A DNA stretch of 64,000 nucleotides from Pedobacter sp. Leaf250 (GCF_920984735.1 NZ_CAKLBU010000013.1:104399-168398), one strand, 5' to 3'; positions 53,433 through 63,489 are shown, counted from the first letter of the stretch. Made by a program: numbers and translations. Notes: generated by a model not told the origin, from the sequence alone.

Positions 53433-55070
53433 ATGAATAAAAAATTTTTAACCCTAGGCTTGGCGTCGATACTGAGTGTTGGCTGCTTTGCTCAAGTTAA
53501 ACCGCTCGCACCGAATAAAGATGCAATTAGGTTTAGCAAAGCTATTAATCCTGAAAACGCATTTAAACATCTTTCTATTTTAGCGTCTGATGAATATGAA
53601 GGTCGTGAAACAGGTAAAAAAGGTGCCTGGATGGCAGCAGATTACATTCGCGATTATTTTAAATCACTTGGATTAAAAGGCCCGGTTGATGGTGGTTACT
53701 TCCAAAAAATTGATTTAGCTACTTATGCCATTAGCGAAAGTATGTTAACCATTAACGGACAACCAAAGCAAGCTTACAAAGATTACCTTATTACAAGCAA
53801 TGCTGTAGGTTTAAATGGTTTTACATTCAGCGCTGATGATATTGTTTTTGCAGGTTATGGAATCTCAAAAGATGGTTTTAATGAATATGATGGCCTAAAT
53901 GTAGAAGGCAAGGTTGTTCTGATTTTTGCAGCCGGAGATCCGACAGTTAAAACTGGTGACAAGCCAGATAGACGTGCGGCGATGATGGCGAGACAAAAAA
54001 AGATGAATTACCTGGCTCAAAATAAAGCAAAAGCTGTTATTTTAATTGATCCAGCTGTTGATAATATTTCTCCTGAGCGTAAGGCATCATTAGAAGCTGG
54101 ACAGGTGGTTATGAGAACAGAAGAAGTGGTGGAGCGCATGAAAAAACAGAATCCATTTACAGTAATCAGTGTATCTACAGCCACAGCAAATGAAATTTTA
54201 AAAGCCGCCAATACTTCGGTAGAAGCTTTTGAGAAGAAAGTTGCTGAATCTTCGAAACCAGCTTCTCAAACCATTAACGTTGCCATTTCTGCTAGTGCAA
54301 TGAAAAAAGGCACTGATGTTCGTGGAGAAAACGTTTTAGGCTTTTTGGAAGGAACAGATCCAAAATTAAAAAAAGAGGTTTTGGTTTTAACAGGTCACTA
54401 CGATCATATTGGCATTACTCCAGAAGTTGAAGGACCGGATAAAATTAACAATGGTGCAGATGATGATGGATCAGGAACAACAGGTGTTCTTTTGATGGCC
54501 AAAGCATTTACTGATGCGAAAAAAGCAGGAAAAGGATCAAAACGAAGCATTCTTTTTATGACGGTTGTAGGTGAGGAAAAAGGTCTGTGGGGTTCTGATT
54601 GGTATTCGCAACATCCGGTTTTTCCGGTTGAAAATACAATCGCAAACTTAAATACAGATATGATCGGGCGTATTGGCGAAGAATATTTAGGTAAACCAGA
54701 TTCTGCCAACTACATTTATTCGGTTGGCTCTAACATGCTAAGTAGCGAATTAGGACAATTAAGTGAGCAAGTGAATGCTACCTATACTAAAATGAAATTG
54801 GATTATAAATATGATGATCCTCAAGATACACAACGTATTTACTACCGTTCAGATCATTATAACTTTGCGAAATTGGGCATTCCTATTATCTTTTATTATG
54901 ATGGAATGTTGGAACAGGATTATCACAGACCAGGCGATGAAGTAAGCAAAATTAACTTCCCTTTATTATCGAAGAGAGCCAAATTAACTTATTTCACGGC
55001 ATGGGAATTGGCTAACAGAGCTAAACGACCAACTGTAGATAAGGATAGTAAAGGCAATCCAAAAAAATAA
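53433..55070 (+). CDS. Secreted M28 family peptidase with PA domain
   Basis: The ATG at 53433 opens a signal peptide (MNKKFLTLGLASILSVGCFA, then Q), giving 545 residues; an earlier ATG at 53397 overlaps rpiB and lacks a signal. A protease-associated-like insert spans about 115-230 (DDIVFAGYGISKDGFNEYDG; GKVVLIFAAGDP). The M28 domain shows LTGHYDHIG, NNGADDDGSGTTG, VVGEEKGLWGS, NLNTDMIGR and DYHRPGDE. The Cys in SVGCFAQ could be a lipobox or part of an ordinary cleavage site. Confidence 0.9.
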   Translation: MNKKFLTLGLASILSVGCFAQVKPLAPNKDAIRFSKAINPENAFKHLSILASDEYEGRETGKKGAWMAADYIRDYFKSLGLKGPVDGGYFQKIDLATYAISESMLTINGQPKQAYKDYLITSNAVGLNGFTFSADDIVFAGYGISKDGFNEYDGLNVEGKVVLIFAAGDPTVKTGDKPDRRAAMMARQKKMNYLAQNKAKAVILIDPAVDNISPERKASLEAGQVVMRTEEVVERMKKQNPFTVISVSTATANEILKAANTSVEAFEKKVAESSKPASQTINVAISASAMKKGTDVRGENVLGFLEGTDPKLKKEVLVLTGHYDHIGITPEVEGPDKINNGADDDGSGTTGVLLMAKAFTDAKKAGKGSKRSILFMTVVGEEKGLWGSDWYSQHPVFPVENTIANLNTDMIGRIGEEYLGKPDSANYIYSVGSNMLSSELGQLSEQVNATYTKMKLDYKYDDPQDTQRIYYRSDHYNFAKLGIPIIFYYDGMLEQDYHRPGDEVSKINFPLLSKRAKLTYFTAWELANRAKRPTVDKDSKGNPKK

Positions 55071-55086
55071 TAAGATAAAAATATTA

Positions 55087-55116
55087 TGCCTCTCGATTAT
55101 TCGGGGGGCTTTTTTA
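55087..55116 (+). terminator. Intrinsic terminator after the M28 gene
   Basis: GCCTCTCGA-TTAT-TCGGGGGGC is a 9-bp stem (two G-T) followed by six T. Confidence 0.8.
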
Positions 55117-55148
55117 TGCACATTACTTTTGGTGGCAATAGAAATTCC

Positions 55149-55156
55149 TATCTTTG
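55149..55156 (+). promoter_or_regulatory. Candidate -7 box (TATCTTTG) of the LutB-E1 unit, leaderless
   Basis: TTTG (55128-55131), 17 bases, TATCTTTG (55149-55156), then four bases and ATG. This is the best -33/-7 pair in the window and it again ends four bases before the start codon. Confidence 0.65.
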
Positions 55157-55160
55157 AAAT

Positions 55161-56549
55161 ATGATGAAAACTGCCGAGGAATTTTTAGAGAAATCTGATG
55201 AGAAAGCGTTCGATTTACCGCATCGTAAAACCATAAATTATAATATTGGTAAATACAATACGGCTGTTGAGCGTGGCTTATCAAAATTCGAAAACCTCGA
55301 AGCATCCAAGAAAAAAGCCCACGTTATTAAATGGCGTGTCATGGAAAATCTCGATAAGTTCTTGCCTGAATTTGAATCTAATTTTCAGCGCAGAGGTGGA
55401 AAAGTGATCTGGGCAAATGATGCCGAAGAAGCGCAACAGGAAATTTTAAAAATCATCAAAAGAAATAACGGCAAAACGGTTATCAAATCTAAATCGATGA
55501 CTACCGAAGAAATTCATTTGAATGATTTTCTGGAAATTAATCAAATTGAATCTTTAGAAAGTGATTTAGGCGAGTACATTGTTCAATTGCTTGGGCAGGC
55601 GCCATATCATATTGTTACGCCGGCGATGCACTTAAGTGCAACGGATATTGCCAAGTTATTTCATGATAAATTCGGGACACCAATTGATGCAACACCGCCG
55701 CAGCTGGTTCAAAAAGCTAGAGAATTACTTCGTGATAAATATTTAAATGCTGATATCGGCATTAGCGGAGGTAACTTTTTAATTGCAGATACAGGAAGTA
55801 TTGCCATAACAGAAAATGAAGGAAATGCCCGATTAAGTACCACTTTCCCTAAAATCCACATTGCCATTGTGGGCATCGAAAAGATTATTCCATCGATGGC
55901 TGATTTGGATTTATTTTGGCCTCTGCTGGCATCTCATGGAACCGGACAGAATTTAACAGTTTACAATACCATTTTGAGCGGTCCTCGCCAACCAAATGAA
56001 ACCGACGGACCAGAGGAAATGTATGTGATCCTTTTGGATAATGGACGTACAAATCTCTTAGCTCAAAAAGACCAGCGACAGGGCTTATACTGCATCCGTT
56101 GCGGCGCTTGTTTAAATGCTTGTCCGGTTTATAAAAATATTGGTGGGCATACTTACAACACAACTTACAGCGGGCCAATTGGCTCGGTAATTACGCCGCA
56201 TTTAAAGGGTATGGAAGAATTTAAACACTTAAGCTATGCTTCTAGCTTGTGCGGAAAATGTTCTGAAGTTTGTCCTGTTAAGATTGATATCCATAAAATG
56301 TTGTTGTTGAATCGCAGAGATGCGGCGGTAACTCATGAGAATGGCAAAGTTGAAGAAATGGGTTGGGGAATGTTTAACCGAATGATGCAGAAACGCAAGT
56401 GGATGGACTTTTTTGGAGGGAAATTCAAGAACTTTATGCTTAAAACTTTCTTCAAAAAGAGCTGGGGTAAATACCGTGAAATGCCAAAAGTTGCTGATAA
56501 ATCTTTCGCAAAGCAATTTGAAGAAATGAAAAAAAACAGGGAGTCGTAA
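55161..56549 (+). CDS. LutB-like iron-sulfur protein
   Basis: The 462-residue product has an N-terminal LUD domain (KWRVMENLDKFLPEFE; ISGGNFLIADTGSIAITENE; RLSTTFPKIHIAIVG) and a C-terminal ferredoxin-like part with two cluster motifs, CIRCGACLNACP and CGKCSEVCPVKID, ending in a basic tail. This is the layout of LutB, the lactate-oxidation iron-sulfur subunit. LutA and LutC are not next to it, so the electron donor is unclear. It is 30 bases before the fused E1 gene. Confidence 0.9.
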   Translation: MMKTAEEFLEKSDEKAFDLPHRKTINYNIGKYNTAVERGLSKFENLEASKKKAHVIKWRVMENLDKFLPEFESNFQRRGGKVIWANDAEEAQQEILKIIKRNNGKTVIKSKSMTTEEIHLNDFLEINQIESLESDLGEYIVQLLGQAPYHIVTPAMHLSATDIAKLFHDKFGTPIDATPPQLVQKARELLRDKYLNADIGISGGNFLIADTGSIAITENEGNARLSTTFPKIHIAIVGIEKIIPSMADLDLFWPLLASHGTGQNLTVYNTILSGPRQPNETDGPEEMYVILLDNGRTNLLAQKDQRQGLYCIRCGACLNACPVYKNIGGHTYNTTYSGPIGSVITPHLKGMEEFKHLSYASSLCGKCSEVCPVKIDIHKMLLLNRRDAAVTHENGKVEEMGWGMFNRMMQKRKWMDFFGGKFKNFMLKTFFKKSWGKYREMPKVADKSFAKQFEEMKKNRES

Positions 56550-56579
56550 ACTTCAATTCAACCAACAAAATAACCAAAT

Positions 56580-58556
56580 ATGCAATTTAATCGAGGAGAC
56601 AAAGACGACCAGTTTTTAATGAATCTATATAAAAGATTGCTTTATCCTCGAATGGTTGAGGAAAAAATGTTGAAACTTCTTCGTCAGGGGAGAATTGGTA
56701 AATGGTTTTCAGGAATTGGACAGGAGGCGATAGCTGTTGGTTCTGCTTTAGCGATGCAGGGTGATGAATACATCCTGCCAATGCATCGTAATCTTGGTGT
56801 TTTTACTTCTCGAGATATTCCCCTAAAAAAGTTGATGGCGCAATGGCAAGGTAAACTTACTGGCTTTACCAAAGGTCGCGACCGTTCCTTTCATTTTGGT
56901 ACACAAGATTTTAAAATCATCGGAATGATTTCGCATCTCGGTCCGCAAATGGCTTTGGCCGATGGAATTGCTCTGGCCGATGTGTTGGCAAATAAGCAAA
57001 AAGCAACATTGGTTTACACGGGCGAAGGCGCAACAAGTGAGGGCGACTTTCACGAAGCAGTAAATGTTGCAGCTGTTTGGAATTTGCCTGTTATTTTTCT
57101 CATCGAAAACAATGGCTATGGTTTGTCAACACCAAAATCGGAGCAGTTCAGATGTAAAAATCTGGTAGATAAAGCGATTGGTTACGGTATTGAAGGCAGG
57201 CAAATTGATGGAAATAATATTCTTGAAGTTTACGATACCATTCATCAGCTGGCCAGCGAAATTCGTAAAGATCCCCGTCCGATCTTATTGGAGTGCTTAA
57301 CATTTAGAATGCGTGGGCATGAGGAAGCATCAGGAACCAAATACGTTCCGCAAGAATTATTTGATGAATGGGAGAAGAAAGATCCTTTAAGCAATTACGA
57401 ATCATATCTGATTGAACAAGGTATTTTAACCTCTGATGTTGTCACCGATATAAAAATTCAAATCAAAAAAGAAATTGAATTAGAAGTGGAAGAAGCTTTT
57501 GATGAACCAGAACCTGAAGCAAATTCAATTTATGAAGAGGCGGATATGTATTTCCCTTACGAGCAAAAAATAATTGAACCAAATCAATCTTCTACAGAAA
57601 AAAGATATTTAGATGCGATAACTGATGGCTTGGATTTAGCCATGCAAAAATATCCAAACCTGGTTTTAATGGGACAGGATATTGCCGATTATGGCGGGGC
57701 TTTCAAAATAACAGATGGCTTTACGGCAAAGTATGGCAAAGAACGAGTTCGCAACACACCTATTTGCGAATCGGCTATTGTTGGCGCTGGCTTGGGATTA
57801 TCCATAAATGGTTATAAAGCTGTTGTAGAAATGCAGTTTGCCGATTTCGTTACGGTTGGTTTTAACCAGATTGTAAATAATTTAGCTAAAACGCACTATC
57901 GCTGGGGCGAAAAAGCCGATGTTGTGGTGCGGATGCCTACAGGTGCGGGAACTGGCGCAGGTCCTTTTCATTCACAAAGTAACGAGGCATGGTTTACCAA
58001 AACACCTGGCTTGAAAGTGGTTTATCCAGCTTTTCCTGAAGATGCGAAAGGTTTGCTTCTGGCCGCAATTGAAGATCCAAATCCTGTGCTATATTTTGAA
58101 CATAAATATTTGTACCGAAGTTTATCTGCGCCCATTCCAGATGGATATTATACAACTGAAATTGGTAAAGCGAATACATTGACCGATGGCAATAAATTCG
58201 CCATCATCACTTATGGTTTAGGCGTTCATTGGGCGTTAGATTACATCAAAAATAATCCACACTGTGATGCAGCTCTAATTGATTTAAGAACATTGCAGCC
58301 TTGGGATAAAGAAACAGTTGCAGCAGCTGTGAAATCTACAGGTAGAGCTTTAATCTTGCATGAAGATACATTAACCAATGGTTTTGGTGCAGAAATCTCA
58401 GCGTGGATTGGCGAACATTGTTTTCAATATTTAGATGCACCCGTATTGCGCTGCGCCAGTTTGGATACAGCAATCCCGATGAATAAAGTATTAGAAGATG
58501 ATTTTTTAGCGAAAGCAAGGCTGTCAGAAACGATTGATAAATTATTGAAATACTAA
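56580..58556 (+). CDS. 2-oxoacid dehydrogenase E1, alpha and beta subunits fused
   Basis: The 658-residue product fuses E1 alpha (residues 1-about 320) and beta (about 335-658). The ThDP motif GEGATSEGDFHEAVN (148-162) with Asn177-Asn178 lies in the alpha half. The beta half has LVLMGQDIADYGGAFKITDG, ESAIVGAGLGLSINGYKAVV, QFADFVTVGFNQIVNN and GAGTGAGPFHSQSNEAWF. It fits branched-chain or acyl-CoA-producing dehydrogenases; an E2 and E3 must be elsewhere. An acidic linker (EEAFDEPEPEANSIYEEAD) marks the join. Confidence 0.92.
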   Translation: MQFNRGDKDDQFLMNLYKRLLYPRMVEEKMLKLLRQGRIGKWFSGIGQEAIAVGSALAMQGDEYILPMHRNLGVFTSRDIPLKKLMAQWQGKLTGFTKGRDRSFHFGTQDFKIIGMISHLGPQMALADGIALADVLANKQKATLVYTGEGATSEGDFHEAVNVAAVWNLPVIFLIENNGYGLSTPKSEQFRCKNLVDKAIGYGIEGRQIDGNNILEVYDTIHQLASEIRKDPRPILLECLTFRMRGHEEASGTKYVPQELFDEWEKKDPLSNYESYLIEQGILTSDVVTDIKIQIKKEIELEVEEAFDEPEPEANSIYEEADMYFPYEQKIIEPNQSSTEKRYLDAITDGLDLAMQKYPNLVLMGQDIADYGGAFKITDGFTAKYGKERVRNTPICESAIVGAGLGLSINGYKAVVEMQFADFVTVGFNQIVNNLAKTHYRWGEKADVVVRMPTGAGTGAGPFHSQSNEAWFTKTPGLKVVYPAFPEDAKGLLLAAIEDPNPVLYFEHKYLYRSLSAPIPDGYYTTEIGKANTLTDGNKFAIITYGLGVHWALDYIKNNPHCDAALIDLRTLQPWDKETVAAAVKSTGRALILHEDTLTNGFGAEISAWIGEHCFQYLDAPVLRCASLDTAIPMNKVLEDDFLAKARLSETIDKLLKY

Positions 58557-58563
58557 GTTATTT

Positions 58564-58630
58564 TGCCACGGAAGCACTGAAATCACGGAAGTTATAGTTT
58601 TAATTCCGTGTCAATCCGTGTTTCCGTGGC
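58564..58630 (+). repeat. GCCACGGAA inverted repeat
   Basis: GCCACGGAAGCACTG and AATCACGGAA are mirrored by TTCCGTGTCAATCCGTG and TTTCCGTGGC, giving a long imperfect hairpin between the E1 and adenine deaminase genes. Confidence 0.65.
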
Positions 58631-58648
58631 TAATTCATATAAAACAAA

Positions 58649-60286
58649 ATGAGCAATTTTAAAGTCCAGGGAAACATAGTTGATATCACAAAGCGAAATA
58701 TTTTCTTTGGTGAAATAGAAGTGGAAGGTGGAAAAATAAAATCCATCAATAGAATTTCTGATGCTAAAAGTGATGCTCATTTTATTCTCCCAGGCTTTAT
58801 CGATAGCCATGTTCATATAGAAAGCAGCATGCTGATTCCCAGTGAATTTGCAAGGTTAGCGGTAACTCATGGTACGGTTTCTACCATCAGCGACCCACAT
58901 GAAATTGCTAATGTTTGCGGCATGGAAGGTGTTGAATTCATGATTGAAAATGGCAATACCGTTCCTTTTAAATTCAATTTTGGTGCGCCAAGTTGCGTGC
59001 CTGCTACGATTTTTGAAACCGCAGGTGCTGAATTAAATCATGATGATGTAAAAGCACTTTTAGAACGCCCTGAAATAAAATATCTTAGTGAAATGATGAA
59101 TTTTCCTGGTGTACTTAGTAAAGATGAGGAAGTTTTAAAAAAGATAGCTGCTGCACATGAGTTGGGGAAACCAGTCGATGGTCATGCACCTGGTTTACGC
59201 GGCGATGCTGTTCAGCAATATATCGATGCAGGGATTTCAACCGACCACGAATGTTTCACTGCAGAGGAGGCTTTAGATAAATTGCAACGAGGAATGAAAA
59301 TCTTAATCCGTGAAGGAAGTGCGGCTAAAAATTTTGATGCCCTTATTGATTTGCTAAACGACTGGCCTGAAATGATGATGTTTTGCAGTGATGATAAACA
59401 TCCTGATAGCTTAGTCGAAAGTCATATTAATGAACTTTGCGCTAGGGCAGTTGCAAAAGGTATCAATGTTTTTAATGTTCTTCAGGCAGCTTGTATCAAT
59501 CCGATTCTTCATTACAAATTAGATGTCGGCCAATTACAGATTGGTGATTTTGCCGATTTTATCATGATTGAAGACTTGATAAATTTCAAGGTTAAACAAA
59601 CTTATATTGATGGGGTTTTGCTTGCCGAAAATGGTCAAATGATTGGCGATTGGGTTAAACACTCAAAGGATAAAGAGTCTGTTAATCATTTTAATTGCAG
59701 TTTAAAAAAGGTAGAAGATTTTTTTTATCCATTTCAAAATCAAAAGGAAATTCCAGTTATTGAAGCGCTAGACGGACAATTGATCACCAACAAACTTATT
59801 GCAAAACCTAAGGTTTTAAACGGAAATATCATCAGCGATTCAGAAAACGATGTATTAAAAATGGTTGTAGTTAACCGCTACCAAGATGCGCCAATTGCAG
59901 TTTCTTTTGTTAAAAATTTTGGCCTAAAGCAAGGCGCAATTGCATCAAGTGTGGCACACGATAGTCATAACATTATAGCTGTTGGTGTTGATGACAAAAG
60001 TATATGCGATGCGGTAAATTTAGTTATCCAAGAAACCGGTGGTGTAGTTGCTTTGGGCAATGGCAATGAAAAAGTTTTGCCGCTGCCTGTAGCTGGTTTA
60101 ATGAGTAACCATAATGGCTATGAAGTTGCTGAACGTTACACTTCAATCGACAAGTTTGCTAAAGATTTAGGTTCAACTTTAGTTGCTCCTTTTATGACGC
60201 TTTCTTTTATGGCCCTATTGGTTATTCCACGCTTAAAATTGAGTGATAAAGGTTTGTTTGATGGCGATAATTTTGAGTTTATTTAA
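58649..60286 (+). CDS. ade: Adenine deaminase
   Basis: The 545-residue amidohydrolase shows [20 protein letters not shown] with His54 and His56, [65 protein letters not shown] and [11 protein letters not shown]. It deaminates adenine to hypoxanthine in purine salvage. The C-terminal AdeC-specific domain (about 400-545: [38 protein letters not shown]) is intact. Confidence 0.95.
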   Translation: MSNFKVQGNIVDITKRNIFFGEIEVEGGKIKSINRISDAKSDAHFILPGFIDSHVHIESSMLIPSEFARLAVTHGTVSTISDPHEIANVCGMEGVEFMIENGNTVPFKFNFGAPSCVPATIFETAGAELNHDDVKALLERPEIKYLSEMMNFPGVLSKDEEVLKKIAAAHELGKPVDGHAPGLRGDAVQQYIDAGISTDHECFTAEEALDKLQRGMKILIREGSAAKNFDALIDLLNDWPEMMMFCSDDKHPDSLVESHINELCARAVAKGINVFNVLQAACINPILHYKLDVGQLQIGDFADFIMIEDLINFKVKQTYIDGVLLAENGQMIGDWVKHSKDKESVNHFNCSLKKVEDFFYPFQNQKEIPVIEALDGQLITNKLIAKPKVLNGNIISDSENDVLKMVVVNRYQDAPIAVSFVKNFGLKQGAIASSVAHDSHNIIAVGVDDKSICDAVNLVIQETGGVVALGNGNEKVLPLPVAGLMSNHNGYEVAERYTSIDKFAKDLGSTLVAPFMTLSFMALLVIPRLKLSDKGLFDGDNFEFI

Positions 60287-60292
60287 TATGAT

Positions 60293-60379
60293 TGTCATTG
60301 CGAGGCACGAAGCAATCTTAATGCTTTGAGTGTTATAGCGAACGTTGCAGGATTGTTTCATTTCTTGCAATGACGACAG
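60293..60379 (+). repeat. TGTCATTGCGAGG palindromic repeat between ade and the SprT-like gene
   Basis: TGTCATTGCGAGGCACGAAG is mirrored by TTTCTTGCAATGACGACA with an AT-rich middle. It lies between converging genes. Confidence 0.7.
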
Positions 60380-60385
60380 TTTTAT

Positions 60386-60994
60386 CTACTCCACTACAAA
60401 AACCTCAGCCAGCGGGTTAAAAAGATAAATCCGCTTATCATCTAAACAAACACAACGATAGCGTTTTCTAATGCGTTCGCCTTTGGTAAAGCGGCGGCCA
60501 TCTTTAATTTTGAAAATGGTATTTACGGGTAGTTGTTCCAGGTGTAAAGTTTCAACTTTGTGAGAATCATATTTCTTTAAAGCTCTGGATAAATGTAAGT
60601 CAGAACAGCTTGATGCCGCTGGATTCGACATGTAATTATCGATTGCCTTATGAATGTCAGCTGGAAAAATTTTCATATCAAAAAATGGCACCATCATTCT
60701 TTGGAAGTTCTTTTTCCATTCTAAACCATGTGGTTTTACTTTGTTTTTAAAATCGTTCCAGGTTAACAAATGTGCAAATTCATGAACGGTTGTAACCAGA
60801 AAAGCGTAGTTATTCAAATTGAAATTTACAGAAATTCTATGGCCTTTATCGCGGTAAGGATGGCGGTAATCGCCGAGTTTGGTAGAACGGGTTTTAGCGA
60901 TTTTAAACTCGCACTGAAAATAATCTATCCACTTTGCAATTAGCGGCGCTGCCTCAGCAGGCATGTATTGTGCTAATAAATCAACTTTCTCCAC
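60386..60994 (-). CDS. SprT-like metalloprotease-type protein
   Basis: The 202-residue product begins at a GTG (MEKVDLLAQYMPAEAAPLIA). The zinc motif HEFAH (His71, Glu72, His75) is in VTTVHEFAHLLTW, with VKPHGLEWKKNFQRMM providing a further His as in SprT. The C-terminal part (IKDGRRFTKGERIRKRYRCV) lacks the usual CxxC pairs. SprT/Spartan relatives cut DNA-protein crosslinks; that function is not shown here. TATCTTCG, a one-mismatch -7 box, ends five bases before the GTG. Confidence 0.82.
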   Translation of the reverse strand: MEKVDLLAQYMPAEAAPLIAKWIDYFQCEFKIAKTRSTKLGDYRHPYRDKGHRISVNFNLNNYAFLVTTVHEFAHLLTWNDFKNKVKPHGLEWKKNFQRMMVPFFDMKIFPADIHKAIDNYMSNPAASSCSDLHLSRALKKYDSHKVETLHLEQLPVNTIFKIKDGRRFTKGERIRKRYRCVCLDDKRIYLFNPLAEVFVVE

Positions 60995-61115
60995 AAATGC
61001 GAAGATAAGGAATTAGTAAAATATTTTAACTACATGGTCATAAGAATTACAAAGAGAAAACAGATTGATTTAGCCACAGAGTACACATGTTTTTTATACA
61101 CATAGTCTACCAGCT

Positions 61116-61199
61116 CGTCATTGCTAGGTACGAAGCAATCCTAATGCGGTCGCTGTAAAACTCATAATAGTAAGATTGCTTCGTACCTCGCAATGACGA
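61116..61199 (+). repeat. CGTCATTGCTAGG palindromic repeat, most perfect copy
   Basis: CGTCATTGCTAGGTACGAAG (then CAATC) is mirrored by GATTGCTTCGTACCTCGCAA (then TGACG), with one mismatch in arms of about 25 bases. It marks the end of the helicase gene. Confidence 0.85.
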
Positions 61200-61221
61200 C
61201 CGTTTAAATGATTAATAAACA

Positions 61222-63489
61222 CTACTCCTCCGATGGAAACATCGACGCCAGCACCAGTTTAATCTCGCCAAAAGAATAATCTTTACCTAAAAACTCCCGA
61301 ATCGTAGCCATCGATTTTGTTTTCTGGCTTTCTACTGCGTCTGCTATATTTCTAATTTTATTAGGTTTCACCAATTTAGAAACATCAATTTGCTGGGTAG
61401 AAACATAGTAAGCTAAATGCCCCTCAATAGTACCCACAGAAAAACCACGTTCCTTTGCAACTTCATCAATCGTTTTTCCTTGCTCGTAAAGCTCAAAACT
61501 GATAAGTTTCGTATCAACTTTTGGTTCTTTCTTTTTCTTCTCAACAGCCGATTTCACTTTCAAAACCTGTCCTTTCAGCTGAATGGCTTTTTGCAATTGT
61601 TCGTTCCGTTCCGATTCATTTAACAGTGCATCAGTATCAGCTTTGCTAAATTCTTTCCCATCGATTATGGCAAGTAATAGGGCTTTACTTTTATGCATTT
61701 TTTTCAGCTGCTCGTAAACCAAAATTTCTAATTCCAGCAACTCGGTTAAATAAGTTTTTATCCCTTTTTCTTCCTTTACATGTTCGATATGAGCTAAAAA
61801 TTTATCAGAAACGCCTTTTAGTAGTGGATTAAAATATTTTAATGCCGCCTCTACCCGTTTAGAAACATTAAAAAAAGTATGTTCCGTTTGCACAGCAAAA
61901 AGTCCTTTTAGTTGGTTGATAAAAGTATCGGCAGTCGCCGTAATTTTTTGAAAGTCAGCATACAATTCCATTGTCCAGTCGTCATAGTGCTGCTTGGTCG
62001 ATTTATCACTTTTATCAAAAGTTTGAAGATGCTCTTTAATGTAATACCTGATTAAATTCAAATCGAAGGCCGCCAATAAATAAGTTCTGATAAAATCGTA
62101 ACTCTCTATACTAATTTGCTCGGTTAAAACTTCAGCAGGTTGTTTTGTGCTGGAAAAGTAATGGATGTTTTGGTCTTGTTGCAAACCACTTTCACGTAAG
62201 TGCGAAGTTAAAACCAAACCTTTTAGCGAACGTAAACGCGAAAGTGCTACGTAAGCCTGACCAGGTGCAAAGGCATCGCCAACATCAATAATGGCCTTAT
62301 CAAAAGTTAATCCCTGACTTTTATGCACCGTAATGGACCAAGCCAATTTTATCGGATATTGCACAAATGAGCCAGCAACATTTTCAGCAATTTCGTTGGT
62401 TGCTTCGTTCAGTTTGTACTTTACGTTTTCCCAGGTATATGGCGAAACCGAAATCACGGTGCGTTCTTCTGGCAATTCGATTTCGATAACATCCTTTTCT
62501 ATATGATGCACAACGCCTATTTTGCCATTGTAATAACGTTTTTCGGCAGTCATATCATTCTTAATAAACATCACTTGCGCACCCACTTTCAGCTCTAAAC
62601 TTTTCTCATTCGGATAAGCATACTCATTAAATTCGCCTGTAACTTTTGCATCAAAAAAGTAAGATTTGGTTTTCAACTGCGTCAATCTTTCGCGGTTAAT
62701 ACTATCAGCTTTGTTGTTATGCGTAGTTAAAGTGATGTAATTTTCATCCGAGGCAGGTTTAAAATCCTGCTTAAAATGCTGGCGAAGTAAAGCAGTATCT
62801 TGTGGTGTAATTTTGTTATTCCTCAGGTTGTTTAATAAATCAATAAACACGGCATCATCCTGACGATAAATTTTATCTAACTCAATATAAATTGGCTGAT
62901 TATTTTGCAGAGCCAAAGCATCAAAGAAATAAATGCTCTTGTAAAAACCTGCCATAACCCGCCATTCATCGTTTTTTACCACAGGCGGCAACTGATGCAA
63001 ATCGCCAATAAATAGCAGCTGAACCCCACCAAATGGAACATTTCTATTCCTGCGGATGTATCGCAACGCGAAGTCGATTGCATCGAGCATATCGGCCCGT
63101 AACATACTCACTTCATCAATAACTAACAGTTCCAATTCCTGCAACATTCTGCGCTTATTTCCTTGCATATTCATGTGTTTCACAATGGTTCGCGGGGTGT
63201 TGAAGTTAAACGTGATGTTCTGATTCATGATATTCCCTGCCGCATCTGGAAAAAATGCACCAAATGGCAACTGAAAAAGCGAGTGAATAGTTACTCCCGA
63301 AGCGTTGATTGCCGCAATTCCGGTGGGTGCACAAATCATCGCTTTTTTATGCGTTAGTTTGATCAGTTTACGCAAAAAAGTAGTTTTTCCAGTCCCTGCT
63401 TTCCCGGTTAAAAAAACGTGTTTCGAAGTGTAATTGATAAACTTGGCAGCAATTTCTGCAGCCATAGAAGTTTCCTCTATTTGTGGCAT
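61222..63489 (-). CDS. PIF1-like helicase with C-terminal HTH domain
   Basis: From the ATG at 63489 the product is 755 residues; a TTG two codons earlier is less likely. Walker A GKAGTGKT is at residues 29-36; APTGIAAINASGVTIHSLF, Walker B ELLVIDEVSML, IGDLHQLPPVV and TVHKSQGLTFDKAIIDVGD with YVALSRLRSLKGL complete the PIF1/RecD2 helicase motifs. A helical linker (about 440-610) precedes an HTH segment near residues 665-705 (SFELYEQGKTIDEVAKERGF, then SVGTIEGHLAYYV). This helicase-plus-HTH fusion is widespread in Bacteroidota; the DNA role is unknown. Confidence 0.9.
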   Translation of the reverse strand: MPQIEETSMAAEIAAKFINYTSKHVFLTGKAGTGKTTFLRKLIKLTHKKAMICAPTGIAAINASGVTIHSLFQLPFGAFFPDAAGNIMNQNITFNFNTPRTIVKHMNMQGNKRRMLQELELLVIDEVSMLRADMLDAIDFALRYIRRNRNVPFGGVQLLFIGDLHQLPPVVKNDEWRVMAGFYKSIYFFDALALQNNQPIYIELDKIYRQDDAVFIDLLNNLRNNKITPQDTALLRQHFKQDFKPASDENYITLTTHNNKADSINRERLTQLKTKSYFFDAKVTGEFNEYAYPNEKSLELKVGAQVMFIKNDMTAEKRYYNGKIGVVHHIEKDVIEIELPEERTVISVSPYTWENVKYKLNEATNEIAENVAGSFVQYPIKLAWSITVHKSQGLTFDKAIIDVGDAFAPGQAYVALSRLRSLKGLVLTSHLRESGLQQDQNIHYFSSTKQPAEVLTEQISIESYDFIRTYLLAAFDLNLIRYYIKEHLQTFDKSDKSTKQHYDDWTMELYADFQKITATADTFINQLKGLFAVQTEHTFFNVSKRVEAALKYFNPLLKGVSDKFLAHIEHVKEEKGIKTYLTELLELEILVYEQLKKMHKSKALLLAIIDGKEFSKADTDALLNESERNEQLQKAIQLKGQVLKVKSAVEKKKKEPKVDTKLISFELYEQGKTIDEVAKERGFSVGTIEGHLAYYVSTQQIDVSKLVKPNKIRNIADAVESQKTKSMATIREFLGKDYSFGEIKLVLASMFPSEE

